Shown here one piece after another: positions 8,172-17,084 of a stretch of DNA of 64,000 nucleotides. Position 1 is the stretch's first letter; every line of letters begins with the position of its first letter. Source of the stretch: Chryseobacterium indologenes (lineage in GTDB: Bacteria > Bacteroidota > Bacteroidia > Flavobacteriales > Weeksellaceae); contig DJTE01000010.1 in NCBI GenBank assembly GCA_002439165.1, positions 42,232 to 106,231 of the forward strand. The letters are read 5' to 3'. A program made the translations under genes and the position numbers. A model generated the notes under the pieces. That model did not search any database. It saw only the letters and a list, made by a program, of their open reading frames with translations, and was not told the origin of the DNA.

Positions 8172-9884
8172 ATGAGGAGGATTTGTATTCTTTTATCAAT
8201 GCTTCCGGTAGGAATTATGGCGCAGAATTACGCTGAAATTCAGACGGGATTGAAGAATTTTTTCTATGGATCGGCTGATGTGGCAGATATGGACAATGAT
8301 GGTAAGCCGGATGTTGTGATTAATGGCGCGTTAGATATAGATGGTGACGGGCAGGCCGACGTTTCTTATAATGAGATCTATAAAAATAGCGGAACCTCAC
8401 TGATGCCTTATGCCAATGCCGGAAGTGATGCCAACCATCTGGGAGATATTAAATTCATCGATTTTGATAATGACGGGCTGCTTGACGTGATTTCTACCGG
8501 CCTCAGCTATATGGATGTCGTAAATTACAAACATTACAGATTTAAAAATACAGGGAACGGACTGGTAAAAGAAGCGGAATTTCCTGGGAAAATCTATGGC
8601 TCTGTGGAAGTCTTTGATTTTGATCATGACGGAAAACAGGATTATGTGATCAACGGAACACAGTATGTGGAAGGAACAGGATTTATCAACGACCTGGATT
8701 ATTACCGGAATACAGGAAACAGCTTTGAACTGACAAGAAGCTGGATGGAAGGAACACAGAACGGCAGCTTTAAAATGGTAGACCTGAATAATGATCATCT
8801 TCTGGATCTTGTTATCCTGGGAACGAATACGGGAAGTGCACCATTATTTAAAGTCTACCTGAATGAAGGCGGAACACTTGAACTTTCCCAGGATTTTAAT
8901 GCGATGTCCAGCGGAAAGCTTGATTTTGCCGACTTTAATGCAGACGGTTATCAGGATATTGTGGTTTCCGGAACCGATCAGAATAATGAGCCTTATTTTG
9001 CTGTCCTGATGAATGACGGAACCGGGCATCTTACCGCACAGGAAATCAGTTCCCAGGAAATTGCAGACGCATCCATAAGCGTTGGCGATCTCAACAGCGA
9101 CGGATATTATGATTTTATTATTTCAGGAAATGATGAGGATAACAATGCCGTGGTAAAAACTTTTTTATTCAATCCCTCCAATCAGGAATTTATTGAAAAT
9201 ATACCCACAGGTTTGCACTATTTGGGAGGTACGGGTTTCATCAATCTACTTGACTTTGACAATGACAACCGTCTGGATGTTTTATTGGCCGGATTTGATT
9301 GGGCAGATCCGGACTATCCTTCACTTACTAAAATCTTCAGAAACACTTCTCAGGAAGTGAACCGGAAACCCACACCTCCTGCAAACCTTAATCTTACAAA
9401 AAATGGTAACCGATTTCAGTTTTCATGGAACGGAGCAACCGACGACAAAACCCCGGTGAATGCATTGCGCTACGAAATTAAAGTGGGTTCTGCACCGGGA
9501 GCCGCAGATATTGCCAGATATACCGTAACAACACCTTCGTGGTTTCTGGATCTGGATCCTTCCGTTCAGAATGTGTACTGGAGCGTAAGATCCATTGATG
9601 CTTCCAAAACATATTCGGATCCTTCGGCTGAGGGAACACTGGCTGTGCGGGAAGCAAAGACCGGAAATAAGGTTTCTGTTTATCCTAATCCGGCATCAGA
9701 TAAAGTATTTATTAAAGGTGAAAAAGTTTCGGAGGCTGAAATGTATTCAATGGACGGGAAAAAACTGAATATTACCCTGGAACAGGATCAGACCATTAGT
9801 GTTTCGCATCTTCCGAAAGGAACTTATATTTTACAGTTGAAAATTAAAAACGAAATAACCACTCAAAAACTTATTATTAAGTAA
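8172..9884 (+). CDS. Secreted FG-GAP/VCBS repeat protein with T9SS sorting domain
   Basis: A 570-residue secreted protein. The start at 8172 gives a Sec signal peptide (MRRICILLSMLPVGIMAQ). Residues of about 30-390 hold multiple FG-GAP/VCBS-like repeats with calcium-loop motifs (DMDNDGKPD, DIDGDGQAD, DFDNDGLLD, DLNNDHLLD, DLNSDGYYD, DFDNDNRLD), predicted to fold as a beta-propeller. A fibronectin type III-like domain follows (about 400-490). The C-terminus, with VSVYPNPASDKVFIKGE and KGTYILQLKI...TQKLIIK, is a type A T9SS sorting domain, so export through the type IX system and cell-surface anchoring are expected. Substrate unknown; adhesion or polymer binding is a guess. It stands alone between a -7 box and a terminator. 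Confidence 0.9.
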   Translation: MRRICILLSMLPVGIMAQNYAEIQTGLKNFFYGSADVADMDNDGKPDVVINGALDIDGDGQADVSYNEIYKNSGTSLMPYANAGSDANHLGDIKFIDFDNDGLLDVISTGLSYMDVVNYKHYRFKNTGNGLVKEAEFPGKIYGSVEVFDFDHDGKQDYVINGTQYVEGTGFINDLDYYRNTGNSFELTRSWMEGTQNGSFKMVDLNNDHLLDLVILGTNTGSAPLFKVYLNEGGTLELSQDFNAMSSGKLDFADFNADGYQDIVVSGTDQNNEPYFAVLMNDGTGHLTAQEISSQEIADASISVGDLNSDGYYDFIISGNDEDNNAVVKTFLFNPSNQEFIENIPTGLHYLGGTGFINLLDFDNDNRLDVLLAGFDWADPDYPSLTKIFRNTSQEVNRKPTPPANLNLTKNGNRFQFSWNGATDDKTPVNALRYEIKVGSAPGAADIARYTVTTPSWFLDLDPSVQNVYWSVRSIDASKTYSDPSAEGTLAVREAKTGNKVSVYPNPASDKVFIKGEKVSEAEMYSMDGKKLNITLEQDQTISVSHLPKGTYILQLKIKNEITTQKLIIK

Positions 9885-9905
9885 ACTGAATCATTTTATC
9901 ATGAG

Positions 9906-9940
9906 AAAAGCCAGACGTCCAGCTGGCTTTTCTTTTTTTT
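9906..9940 (+). terminator. Intrinsic terminator after the FG-GAP gene
   Basis: A 9-bp stem, AAAAGCCAG (9906-9914) and CTGGCTTTT (9923-9931), loop 8 nt, followed by an eight-T run. Confidence 0.85.
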
Positions 9941-10034
9941 ATAAACAGGTTTACACAGATCACACTGGTTTTTCTTTGGGATGCGCAAGGTCGCGAGAAT
10001 TTATCTCCGATAAAATTTTACACTGCTGAATACA

Positions 10035-10376
10035 TAAAAAATCGTAGATTTTTATCTTATGTGAACTTCTATGCGCAAAGTATTTATTCTTAAATATATC
10101 TAAAGCGTCAAACTTTTTTGTGCCTTTTGACTACGTCGAACCTTCGGTTTGTGGTTAAATATTCCCACAGATCGTTCAGATTTCAAGGATTTTTGTGGTG
10201 GGTTTATTTCTTCATAGATCACCCGGAGTATTTTATGGTCTCGCGGATTCTGCAGATTGAGCAGATCTGTTTTCATTCAATAAAAATTATAGATTTTTTA
10301 GCTTAAGTGAACTCCTGTACTCAAAGCATTTAAACTTATGGATACTCAAGTGTTAAATCTTTTGCGCCTGTTGCGC
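10035..10376 (-). repeat. Two tandem diverged copies of a dispersed intergenic repeat
   Basis: The 470 bp between the FG-GAP terminator and lnt hold no convincing gene. Two related units lie here, about 245 bp apart: 10035-10130 and 10279-10376. They share TAGATTTTT, TTA(t/a)GTGAACT(t/c)CT, CAAAG(t/c)ATTTA and the end (TTTTGCGCCTGTTG in the second). The second unit is nearly the reverse complement of sequence at 35572-35690, so this is one member of a repeat family. Orientation is given relative to the 35.6-kb copy. Confidence 0.7.
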
Positions 10377-10414
10377 TTTCCAAAATATCAGACTGTTTAA
10401 AGTAAAATCGCACT

Positions 10415-12046
10415 TTATTTCTTCGCTCTGTTTCTAAACTTTTCAATCAGGAAATAGAATAATAAGAATCCTAAGGCAAAGATGGAAAATCTTGAAAGCA
10501 GATCTCCGGCTCTGGTATAGAAGGTCATGGTGTCATACAGGTTGACTTTGGCAAATAAAGCGGTCTGATCTCCATAAAAAGTATCAGCTGTCACTTCACC
10601 TCTCGCATCAATATGAGCGGAAATACCGCTGTTGGCCGCACGGGCAATTTCTCTTCTTGTCTCAATGGCTCTCAGTCTGGCGTAGGATAGAAGCTGTTTG
10701 TGCCCTTCAGTAACACCCCACCACGAATCGTTGGTCATAATCCCCAGGAAATTGGCTCCTTTTTTTACGTAATCGGTAGTGAATTCTCCATAAATGCTTT
10801 CGTAGCAAATGATTGGGGCCATTCTTCCTTTATTGTAAGGATTGGTGAAGGCCATTCTTTCTTTATCGGTACCGAGAGAGGCCACTGTTCCGCCGAGATT
10901 AAGCATCGCGTCTCCTAAAAGTGGCTTTAAAACACTCATATAAGGGAAAATTTCAACCCCCGGAACCAGTTTTCCTTTATGATAGACCTGAATTTTCTGC
11001 TGGGGAGCAAGCTGTACTGCCGTATTGTAGCTTTCCACCCATAAACCCCGGTTGATCTGGTAGGCTTCTTTCGGGATATTTTCCTTGTCAGTATAAAAAC
11101 GGTGGGATGAAATTCCGGTGGCAAAAACCGATCCCGGATGTAAAGTTAAAAATCCTTTGAGGTTATTCAGAAGAAGGCTCTTTTCAAAAGCTGTCTCAGA
11201 AATGGATCCTCTTCCCGGAAGAGCAGTTTCCGGAGCGATATAATAATCGATTTTTCCTTTTGAATTATTTTCAGCCAGAAGCAGCAGGTCATTCTGGATG
11301 GTAATGCTGTCTTTTGAATATTTTTCAGCATAAGGATCCAGATCAGGCTGCAACATTAACACATTCACCTGTCCGGATGGTTTTTCATCAAAGTTTTTAT
11401 ATTTTATCAGGGAGATGATCATTGGAAGAGCGATGAGTCCCGCTACAACGGATGAATTTCGGATAAGGTCTTTTCTCTTTCTTCCCGCTTCCCAGGTTCT
11501 CAGGGTGTAGAAGATCAGTACATTGATCAGGAGTATCCAGAAGCTTCCTCCGGTGGCACCCAGCGTGTCATACCACTGAATCAGTTTTGGATATTCGGCA
11601 AATACGTTTCCTAAATTCAGCCACGGCCAGGTAAGTTCCCAGTTGAGATGGAATTTTTCAAAACCCATCCAGATGGCGATCAGGAATCCTAGTCCCCAAT
11701 AAGTTCCCTGCGCGTTTTTATACCAGTGATAACATTGGAATACCAGTGAATATAAAAAAGAATTGACAAGAACGGGAAACAGAACAGCCATCAATGAGTG
11801 GCTTCCGTCAGGGTTCTTTGAGCCGTAAAGCCATCCCGTTGTTACTACATTCCAGATCACAAAACACAAGTAGGAAAGCCCGAAAACCATCCAGCTTTTT
11901 CTTTTGTAAGAAGAGAATTTGGAAATTCCGTGTTCCATCATCAGAAGCGGAACAAGGGCAAAAAATATAAAAAACGGAACACCGTAGGTCGGCCACGAAA
12001 CGGAAAGAAGCATCGCTGAAATGAGCGTAAGTAGAACGTATTTCAT
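10415..12046 (-). CDS. lnt: Apolipoprotein N-acyltransferase
   Basis: Lnt adds the third acyl chain to lipoproteins at the periplasmic face of the inner membrane. The 543-residue protein has an N-terminal block of transmembrane helices (about residues 1-210), a periplasmic nitrilase-like domain (about 225-505), and a last helix near the C-terminus (FSIFALGFLLFYFLIEKF). The catalytic triad is visible: Glu in APETALPGRG, Lys in YHKGKLVPGVEIFPY, and Cys in PIICYESIYGEF. Length fits the family. The window encodes many lipoproteins that need it. The downstream side is a repeat-bearing spacer; upstream, 46 bp separate its start from the start of the divergent VanZ-like gene region. Confidence 0.95.
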   Translation of the reverse strand: MKYVLLTLISAMLLSVSWPTYGVPFFIFFALVPLLMMEHGISKFSSYKRKSWMVFGLSYLCFVIWNVVTTGWLYGSKNPDGSHSLMAVLFPVLVNSFLYSLVFQCYHWYKNAQGTYWGLGFLIAIWMGFEKFHLNWELTWPWLNLGNVFAEYPKLIQWYDTLGATGGSFWILLINVLIFYTLRTWEAGRKRKDLIRNSSVVAGLIALPMIISLIKYKNFDEKPSGQVNVLMLQPDLDPYAEKYSKDSITIQNDLLLLAENNSKGKIDYYIAPETALPGRGSISETAFEKSLLLNNLKGFLTLHPGSVFATGISSHRFYTDKENIPKEAYQINRGLWVESYNTAVQLAPQQKIQVYHKGKLVPGVEIFPYMSVLKPLLGDAMLNLGGTVASLGTDKERMAFTNPYNKGRMAPIICYESIYGEFTTDYVKKGANFLGIMTNDSWWGVTEGHKQLLSYARLRAIETRREIARAANSGISAHIDARGEVTADTFYGDQTALFAKVNLYDTMTFYTRAGDLLSRFSIFALGFLLFYFLIEKFRNRAKK

Positions 12047-12101
12047 TAAATTAATTTAACACACAAATTTAATGTTTTTGAAATGAATAAATTTGCAACT
12101 G

Positions 12102-12524
12102 ATGTTAAAGAAATTATATAAAATATTAATCGTTCCCTATACGCTTATACTGCTGTACCTCATGTTCCTGGGAATGGGACGGTTTCAGTATGAGGACCAC
12201 CTGATCCGGATAGAACCCATTTTTTCCACATGGTGGTTTATTCAGGATAATATTGTGTGGACCAATACCGTGATGATTGTTTCAGGAAACGTGATCATGT
12301 TTATTCCTTTTGGATTCCTGGGCTGGATTTTTCCGAAGCTCATGAACCTGAAACCACTGCTGTACACCTTTACTTCCTCCATTGTGATTGTAGAAGCGAT
12401 GCAGTATTTTACCCGGATGGGAATCTTTGAGGTAGATGACATCATTCTGAATACGTCCGGAGTTTTCCTCGGATGGCTGTTCCGCCGTTTCTTAGAACAG
12501 AAGTTTAGCCGTTTAGTTCTTTAG
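12102..12524 (+). CDS. VanZ-like family membrane protein
   Basis: A 140-residue inner-membrane protein of the VanZ-like family (PF04892). The start at 12102 (MLKKLYKILIVPYTLILLYL) is preferred over a TTG nine bases upstream. Four hydrophobic segments are visible: about 8-25, 50-75 (MIVSGNVIMFIPFGFLGW), 85-103, and a last one near 120 (GVFLGWLFRRF). The motifs NVIMFIPFG and DDIILNTSGVFLGW are characteristic. VanZ itself gives low-level teicoplanin resistance, but most family members have no known role. It is divergent from lnt and overlaps the 3' end of proC by 20 bp. Confidence 0.82.
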   Translation: MLKKLYKILIVPYTLILLYLMFLGMGRFQYEDHLIRIEPIFSTWWFIQDNIVWTNTVMIVSGNVIMFIPFGFLGWIFPKLMNLKPLLYTFTSSIVIVEAMQYFTRMGIFEVDDIILNTSGVFLGWLFRRFLEQKFSRLVL

Positions 12525-13308
12525 CCCTTTTCTCTGCATTTAATATTCCATTTTTTAAAATCTCTTTAAAGCTGTTTTCTTCAAAAGTCCTGAGAGCTGC
12601 TTCTGTGGTACCGCCTTTGGATGCTACATCTTTAATCAGCTCCTCCAGGCTCTTTTCTGAATTGTTGATCAGGTGATAGGCTCCAAGCATCGTCTGCTTC
12701 ACGAAAAGTTTGGAAAGGTTTTCATCAATACCCATTTCAACACCGGCCTTGATCATGGCATCTATGATATAATAAAAATAGGCAGGCCCGCTCCCGGAAA
12801 GGGCGGTAACGCCGTTCAGCAGGTCTTCGTTTTCCAGGTAAACGGATCTCCCGGTACTGTTCAGCAGCCTTTCAATACTGATCAGTTGGCTGAAAGAGAT
12901 ACCTTCCGCAGCAGTATATCCCGTAATTCCCATTCCCAGAAGGGTAGGAGAGTTCGGCATAGCTCTTACCACCAGACGGTGGTTCAGCAGATTCTGGATT
13001 TTTTCAATGGTAATTCCGGCCATGATAGAAAGAACCATCTGATTTTCCTTTAATGAAAACCTGATATTTTCGGTGGTATACTGAAAATCCTGGGGTTTTA
13101 CAGCGATAATAACAAGATCGGCATCCAGTTCTTCAGTTTCGTCAAAAGTGGAAATCCGGGATTTGGGAAATTCTTCCGTTATTTTTGGAATTTTAGACTG
13201 GTTTCTCGTGATCAGATGTAGATTTTCAGGTTTGATAAGTTCATATTTCAAAAATGATTTTGAAAAGGAGAGTCCCATATTGCCGGCACCCAGAATTGCT
13301 ATTTTCAT
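12505..13308 (-). CDS. proC: Pyrroline-5-carboxylate reductase
   Basis: ProC reduces 1-pyrroline-5-carboxylate to proline with NAD(P)H in the cytoplasm, the last step of proline synthesis. The 267-residue protein opens with a Rossmann motif (MKIAILGAGNMGLSFSKSF), then IIAVKPQDF, VVRAMPNSP, and the family signature around SGSGPAYFYYIIDAMIKAGV, with the C-terminal SKGGTTEAALRTFE segment. Length is normal. It ends inside the VanZ-like gene on the other strand, a convergent overlap that may couple their expression by transcriptional interference. Confidence 0.96.
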   Translation of the reverse strand: MKIAILGAGNMGLSFSKSFLKYELIKPENLHLITRNQSKIPKITEEFPKSRISTFDETEELDADLVIIAVKPQDFQYTTENIRFSLKENQMVLSIMAGITIEKIQNLLNHRLVVRAMPNSPTLLGMGITGYTAAEGISFSQLISIERLLNSTGRSVYLENEDLLNGVTALSGSGPAYFYYIIDAMIKAGVEMGIDENLSKLFVKQTMLGAYHLINNSEKSLEELIKDVASKGGTTEAALRTFEENSFKEILKNGILNAEKRAKELNG

Positions 13309-13334
13309 ATATTTTGTGTCTTGTTAATTAAGAA

Positions 13335-13898
13335 TTATTCAAATAAATATTTTCTGAAAACCATTGAATAATTATCATTAAAGGTAATAAGTTTAATTTT
13401 TTTATAATTGATTTTTTGTGGTTTTTTGTCAATTTTACCAGCTGGATTATAATTCTTGATTAGCACCGATTTATCGTTTGCATTTAAAATTTCTCCTATT
13501 GAAAATATTTCTGCCTCTTTTTTTGTGCTGCCAATCGAACAGTGGAAATCCTGCTTCTGTAAAGATCTGAAAAATGTTTCAAAATTTTCTAAAGCTGTTT
13601 TTTCAATTATTTTCTGACTGAACTTTATAGCACCTTCACGAGATAAAATTCTTTTCATTGCTTTGTCATAAATATTACATCGTATGCTGGATATTCTTTT
13701 CTCCGGAACAGTTTTGAAACCTGTAAAAGCGAAGTCGTCAAACTCAGCGGTCATTACCAGTTCGTCAGACATTTTAACAATGATTCCATAAATAAACTGA
13801 TCAGGATTTTCGTCAAGATAAATTTTAACAAAGTTATTTTTTTGAATGTGTTTATGGATTAACTTTTTAAATTCCTTGTCAGAATGATCTTTAGACAT
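13335..13898 (-). CDS. Hypothetical protein
   Basis: Not recognised. The start at 13898 (MSKDHSDKEFKKLIHKHIQK) gives 187 residues; an upstream ATG at 13952 would add 18 poorly protein-like residues. It is lysine-rich and has no signal peptide or membrane segment, so it is probably cytoplasmic. Beta-rich stretches such as FIYGIIVKMSDELVMTAEFDDF and FKTVPEKRISSIRCNIYDK suggest a small barrel, possibly Sm-like or SH3-like, as in proteins that tune a local site, but this is a weak guess. It ends 26 bp upstream of proC in the same orientation. It is more AT-rich than its neighbours. Confidence 0.6.
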   Translation of the reverse strand: MSKDHSDKEFKKLIHKHIQKNNFVKIYLDENPDQFIYGIIVKMSDELVMTAEFDDFAFTGFKTVPEKRISSIRCNIYDKAMKRILSREGAIKFSQKIIEKTALENFETFFRSLQKQDFHCSIGSTKKEAEIFSIGEILNANDKSVLIKNYNPAGKIDKKPQKINYKKIKLITFNDNYSMVFRKYLFE

Positions 13899-14076
13899 GA
13901 TGTTATTTTTTAACGAAAATAATGTTTTTTCATCATAAGTTGAAGATCTCACGCTAAGTTTACTCTTTTATTTACTTTAATCTAAGGTTTTTATGACCAG
14001 TTTTTTATGCCGTTCATGCACGAATTTATTATTGTATCCGTGGCAATAAAACTTTTATACCTGTTGTCGTTAAAAA

Positions 14077-14180
14077 GGTTTCCCACAGATTGCTCAGATA
14101 ACACAGATCTGTGCGGATATTTTTTTCTATTGCAAATTTTACACATTACAATAAAAAAATCTGCTCAATCTGCCAGATCC
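14077..14180. repeat. Intergenic repeat-like sequence (CACAGAT type)
   Basis: The 430 bp from 13953 to 14383 hold no convincing gene. Around 14080-14120 is CCCACAGATTGCTCAGATAA followed by ACACAGATCTGTG, and 14157-14180 has AAATCTGCTCAATCTGCCAGATC. The same kind of wording recurs near 9951-9970, 10165-10265, 35685-35705 and 42790-42820, so this is a diverged piece of the dispersed intergenic repeat family. Confidence 0.45.
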
Positions 14181-14336
14181 GCAAGAAAATAAAGATCTCG
14201 ATATTCATGGCAAATAATATGGATCAAAATTTTCATTTTAGATTTTGAAATCCTCTTTATCAGAAGAAATAAATTAATTAATGAAGAAGTTAAACATTTC
14301 CGAATTTTAAAAACTTTGATTGGTTTATCAACAAAA

Positions 14337-14361
14337 AAAGTCCGGAATTGCACCGGACTTT
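14337..14361 (-). terminator. Terminator of the TonB/di-haem operon
   Basis: Perfect 9-bp stem, AAAGTCCGG (14337-14345) and CCGGACTTT (14353-14361), loop 7 nt. The A-run at 14333-14339 provides the U-run for minus-strand RNA leaving the di-haem peroxidase gene. Confidence 0.85.
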
Positions 14362-14383
14362 CTTCAATTATATTCGTTTCAAT

Positions 14384-15532
14384 TTATTCTACGGGAAACT
14401 CCGGTCTTCTCATTTTGAATTTTGTTCCGGAAAGGGATTCGAGGAAAGCGACAAGAGCCTTTTTTTCCTGAGGGGTTAATTTTAAAGGTTTCAGTAAAGG
14501 ATCGGCTGAAGGGTAATTCGGGTCCAGCTGTTTCTTTTCAGGAGTTGGGTCCATCATATGCATTCCGCTGTCATAGATGTTTACGACACCTTCCAGATCA
14601 CCGAACAGACCGTTGTGCATCCACGGCTGTGTAAGCAGAAGGTCTCTGAGTTGAGGGGTTTTAAATTTACCGATGTCTTCAGGTTTTTTAGTGATATTAT
14701 ACAGACCCAGATCTTCGTATTTTCTTTTGTAATACGTTAGTCCGATATTGTGGAAAGATTCGTCCGTAAGGTACTGTCCGCTGTGGCAGTTCATGCATCT
14801 TGCTTTTGTACGGAAAACATGCATCCCATAGATCTCTTCATCGGTTAGTGCATTATGTTTGCCTTCCAGGAATTTATCGAAACGGCTCGGCTGGCTTTTG
14901 ATGGTTTTCTGGAAATCAGCAATGGCTTTCACAATCCTGTCATAGGTTACTTTATCATCACCATAAGCATTTTTGAAAAGCTGGGTATAGCCTTTTACAG
15001 CCTGGATCTTGGCAGGCAGGGTTTTTACATCCATGGCCATTTCGTGGTGAGCGCCAAGAGGTCCGGAAGCCTGTTCTTCAAGGGTTTTGGCTCTTCCGTC
15101 CCAGAAAAATGACTGTCTTTCCGCAATATTATAGAGCGACATGGTATTTCTGTTGCCCAGGAGGTGATTATTTCCCAGAGCGACACGTCTGCGGTCTGAC
15201 CAGCCCATTTCCGGGTCGTGGCAGGAGCTGCACGAAATCTGGTTGGATTGGGATAATTTAGGATCAAAGAACAGCATTTTTCCTAAAATGACGCCTGGTT
15301 TATCCTGATCTGCAAAATAAGCGGAATCAAATTGAATAGGAGCGAATTCTTTCCATTTTACCCCGTAATCGATGGTGGGTTTCGGCCATTCCGAAATCGC
15401 TTTTTTATAGCTTTTTACAATATCCTCAATCGTCGGGTCCTGAACTTCCATCAGATCCTGGCCTACTTTGGGTGTAAAGCTTAATAAAATAAATACAACG
15501 ACTCCTAAAGCTCCGAATATTCCTTTTTTCAT
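14384..15532 (-). CDS. Di-haem cytochrome c peroxidase family protein (MauG/CcpA-like)
   Basis: A 382-residue periplasmic c-type cytochrome. An N-terminal hydrophobic segment (about 5-20) acts as signal or anchor. Two haem-binding motifs are visible: CSSCH at 101-105, followed by a Trp at 111 (DPEMGWSDRR), and CMNCH at 246-250. TPQLRDLL and QPWMHNGLFG near residue 300-315 match the family's distal Met region. Members are either hydrogen peroxide reductases or MauG-like enzymes that oxidise a partner protein. Here it is the last gene of an operon behind a DUF6850 barrel, a DUF4876 lipoprotein and a TonB-dependent receptor, only 3 bp after the DUF6850 stop, so a role linked to outer-membrane uptake, perhaps of iron or haem or oxidative modification of a partner, is more likely than plain peroxide defence. 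Confidence 0.9.
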   Translation of the reverse strand: MKKGIFGALGVVVFILLSFTPKVGQDLMEVQDPTIEDIVKSYKKAISEWPKPTIDYGVKWKEFAPIQFDSAYFADQDKPGVILGKMLFFDPKLSQSNQISCSSCHDPEMGWSDRRRVALGNNHLLGNRNTMSLYNIAERQSFFWDGRAKTLEEQASGPLGAHHEMAMDVKTLPAKIQAVKGYTQLFKNAYGDDKVTYDRIVKAIADFQKTIKSQPSRFDKFLEGKHNALTDEEIYGMHVFRTKARCMNCHSGQYLTDESFHNIGLTYYKRKYEDLGLYNITKKPEDIGKFKTPQLRDLLLTQPWMHNGLFGDLEGVVNIYDSGMHMMDPTPEKKQLDPNYPSADPLLKPLKLTPQEKKALVAFLESLSGTKFKMRRPEFPVE

Positions 15533-15535
15533 GTC

Positions 15536-17056
15536 TTAAAACGTTATCCCTATACTTGCGCCTGCAAAATTATTGTTTTTTTTCTGGATTTTCTGCGTCT
15601 GATACTGGGCACTTACAAAGAATGCAGGCAGTTTTTCCAGTTTGAAATCATATCTCAGCACCGTTCCGAAAGTAGTGATATCACTGGCCTGGAACAGGTA
15701 ATCCTGAAGTACCCACTCATCAACGGCTGCATTTCCTGCTGTACCCAGAGCATTAATGGATTTGCTGACTGCTCTTTTAGAGAAATAAGGCTGGAAGGTA
15801 AGCACCTGGCTGTTACTGATCTGCTGTCTGTAATCCGCATTGATTCCGAAATAAGAATACACAAATTTCTGTCCGGAATTCGGATAAAGCCTGCGTTCCT
15901 TGATCTCTTCATATCCAAAGAAAGGAGTTGCTGTGATGGTAAAAGTATCCTGGTTATACTGATAAAAACCTTTTACAGAGGCCATGTAATTTTCTTTGCG
16001 GTAGGCTTCTCTTTTGAAAAGCCGGCTCAGTGATGCCGTATTCATAGAGTAACCGTACTCAGATCCGGTTTTCCGGGAGGCTGCATATGAAGCGGATAAT
16101 CCCAGTCTGTGTTTTTCTTTAATATTGAAGAATTTTGCTCCTTCCAGTTCAAAGGTTTCATTTTTCAGATCAGACAGATCAAAATAGCTGTTCGTTTCAT
16201 TATACCCTTTAATATTATTGGATCTTCCCACAGCAGCCTGAAGATAAAAATCCTTTCCCTGTTTATTGGAAATCTGAGCTCCGCCTTTATAGGCAAACTC
16301 TTCGTAGGTACTGGCAGGACGGGTTCCGCCATTGAAAAGGTAATTGGAAAAGCCAAATCCGGACATCTGGTATACATAAGGTCTTCCCAGCAGACTTTGA
16401 AACTGGATGGAACTGTTTTGAGTGTATTTGTTGAATTCCCCGAAAACGCCTGCTTCATATTCTCTGAACACCCTGTAATTCACTCCGGCATTCACCCGAA
16501 GATCTGAAGTTGTACTTTTCATCCTCGGATCTTTTGAGCGGTAGCCCATCTGTGCCGAATAGCTTACCTGCCCGGCCACAGTCCATCTGTTCATGTTCTG
16601 CAGGTAGCCGCCGGCAAACTGATAGCGTTCAAGATTTAATTTTCCTCCTACGGAATCTGCGGTGATGTAAGGAGCGATACGTTCGTAATCCAAAGTTTCG
16701 TTCCATTTCACAGCCCCTGTTTTTAAATTCTGGTACTTTGCACTTCCCCAGACAAAACGGTTGGGTTTCAGCTTTTGAAAAGATTGGGCTTCTACGGTTA
16801 GTCCTTTGCTGCCGTTTCCAAGCTGCTGGCGGTAAGCTTTCTCCTTATTGTCGTGATAACCGACTCCGAATTCCGAAAACGATGAAGAACTGTAACCCGA
16901 CATGGATGCCGGGTTATAGTAATAATTATTTCTGAAAGCTCTTTCCTGACTGTACTGGTTACTGAGGGTTTTAAAAAGGCTTATACTGTCCTGAGCCTTC
17001 ATATTAAAAGAAATCCCGATCAGTAACAGGCAGAAAGATGTTTTGGTATGTAACAT
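15536..17056 (-). CDS. DUF6850 outer membrane beta-barrel protein
   Basis: A 506-residue predicted outer-membrane barrel with signal peptide MLHTKTSFCLLLIGISFNMKAQ. The N-terminal sequence (YSQERAFRNNYYYNPASMSG) and many amphipathic strands alternating with Gly/Tyr turns match the DUF6850 family of Bacteroidota; the protein ends in a phenylalanine (ASIGITF), the usual outer-membrane insertion signal. Function is unknown. It is the third gene of the TonB operon, 28 bp after the DUF4876 gene and almost touching the di-haem peroxidase, which implies a joint task. It could be an accessory pore or a scaffold for the lipoprotein. Confidence 0.8.
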   Translation of the reverse strand: MLHTKTSFCLLLIGISFNMKAQDSISLFKTLSNQYSQERAFRNNYYYNPASMSGYSSSSFSEFGVGYHDNKEKAYRQQLGNGSKGLTVEAQSFQKLKPNRFVWGSAKYQNLKTGAVKWNETLDYERIAPYITADSVGGKLNLERYQFAGGYLQNMNRWTVAGQVSYSAQMGYRSKDPRMKSTTSDLRVNAGVNYRVFREYEAGVFGEFNKYTQNSSIQFQSLLGRPYVYQMSGFGFSNYLFNGGTRPASTYEEFAYKGGAQISNKQGKDFYLQAAVGRSNNIKGYNETNSYFDLSDLKNETFELEGAKFFNIKEKHRLGLSASYAASRKTGSEYGYSMNTASLSRLFKREAYRKENYMASVKGFYQYNQDTFTITATPFFGYEEIKERRLYPNSGQKFVYSYFGINADYRQQISNSQVLTFQPYFSKRAVSKSINALGTAGNAAVDEWVLQDYLFQASDITTFGTVLRYDFKLEKLPAFFVSAQYQTQKIQKKNNNFAGASIGITF

Positions 17057-17084
17057 AATTAGCTGTTGAATATCAGATGACGGC

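Noticed and set aside
8172..9884. CRISPR or tandem DNA repeats suggested by the recurring aspartate-rich codons
   Set aside because: The periodicity is at protein level (FG-GAP calcium loops); the DNA repeats are not regular and have no spacers. No CRISPR array was seen in the window.
10118..10306. A 62-codon frame between the FG-GAP gene and lnt
   Set aside because: Lies inside repeat sequence, with no start context or family.
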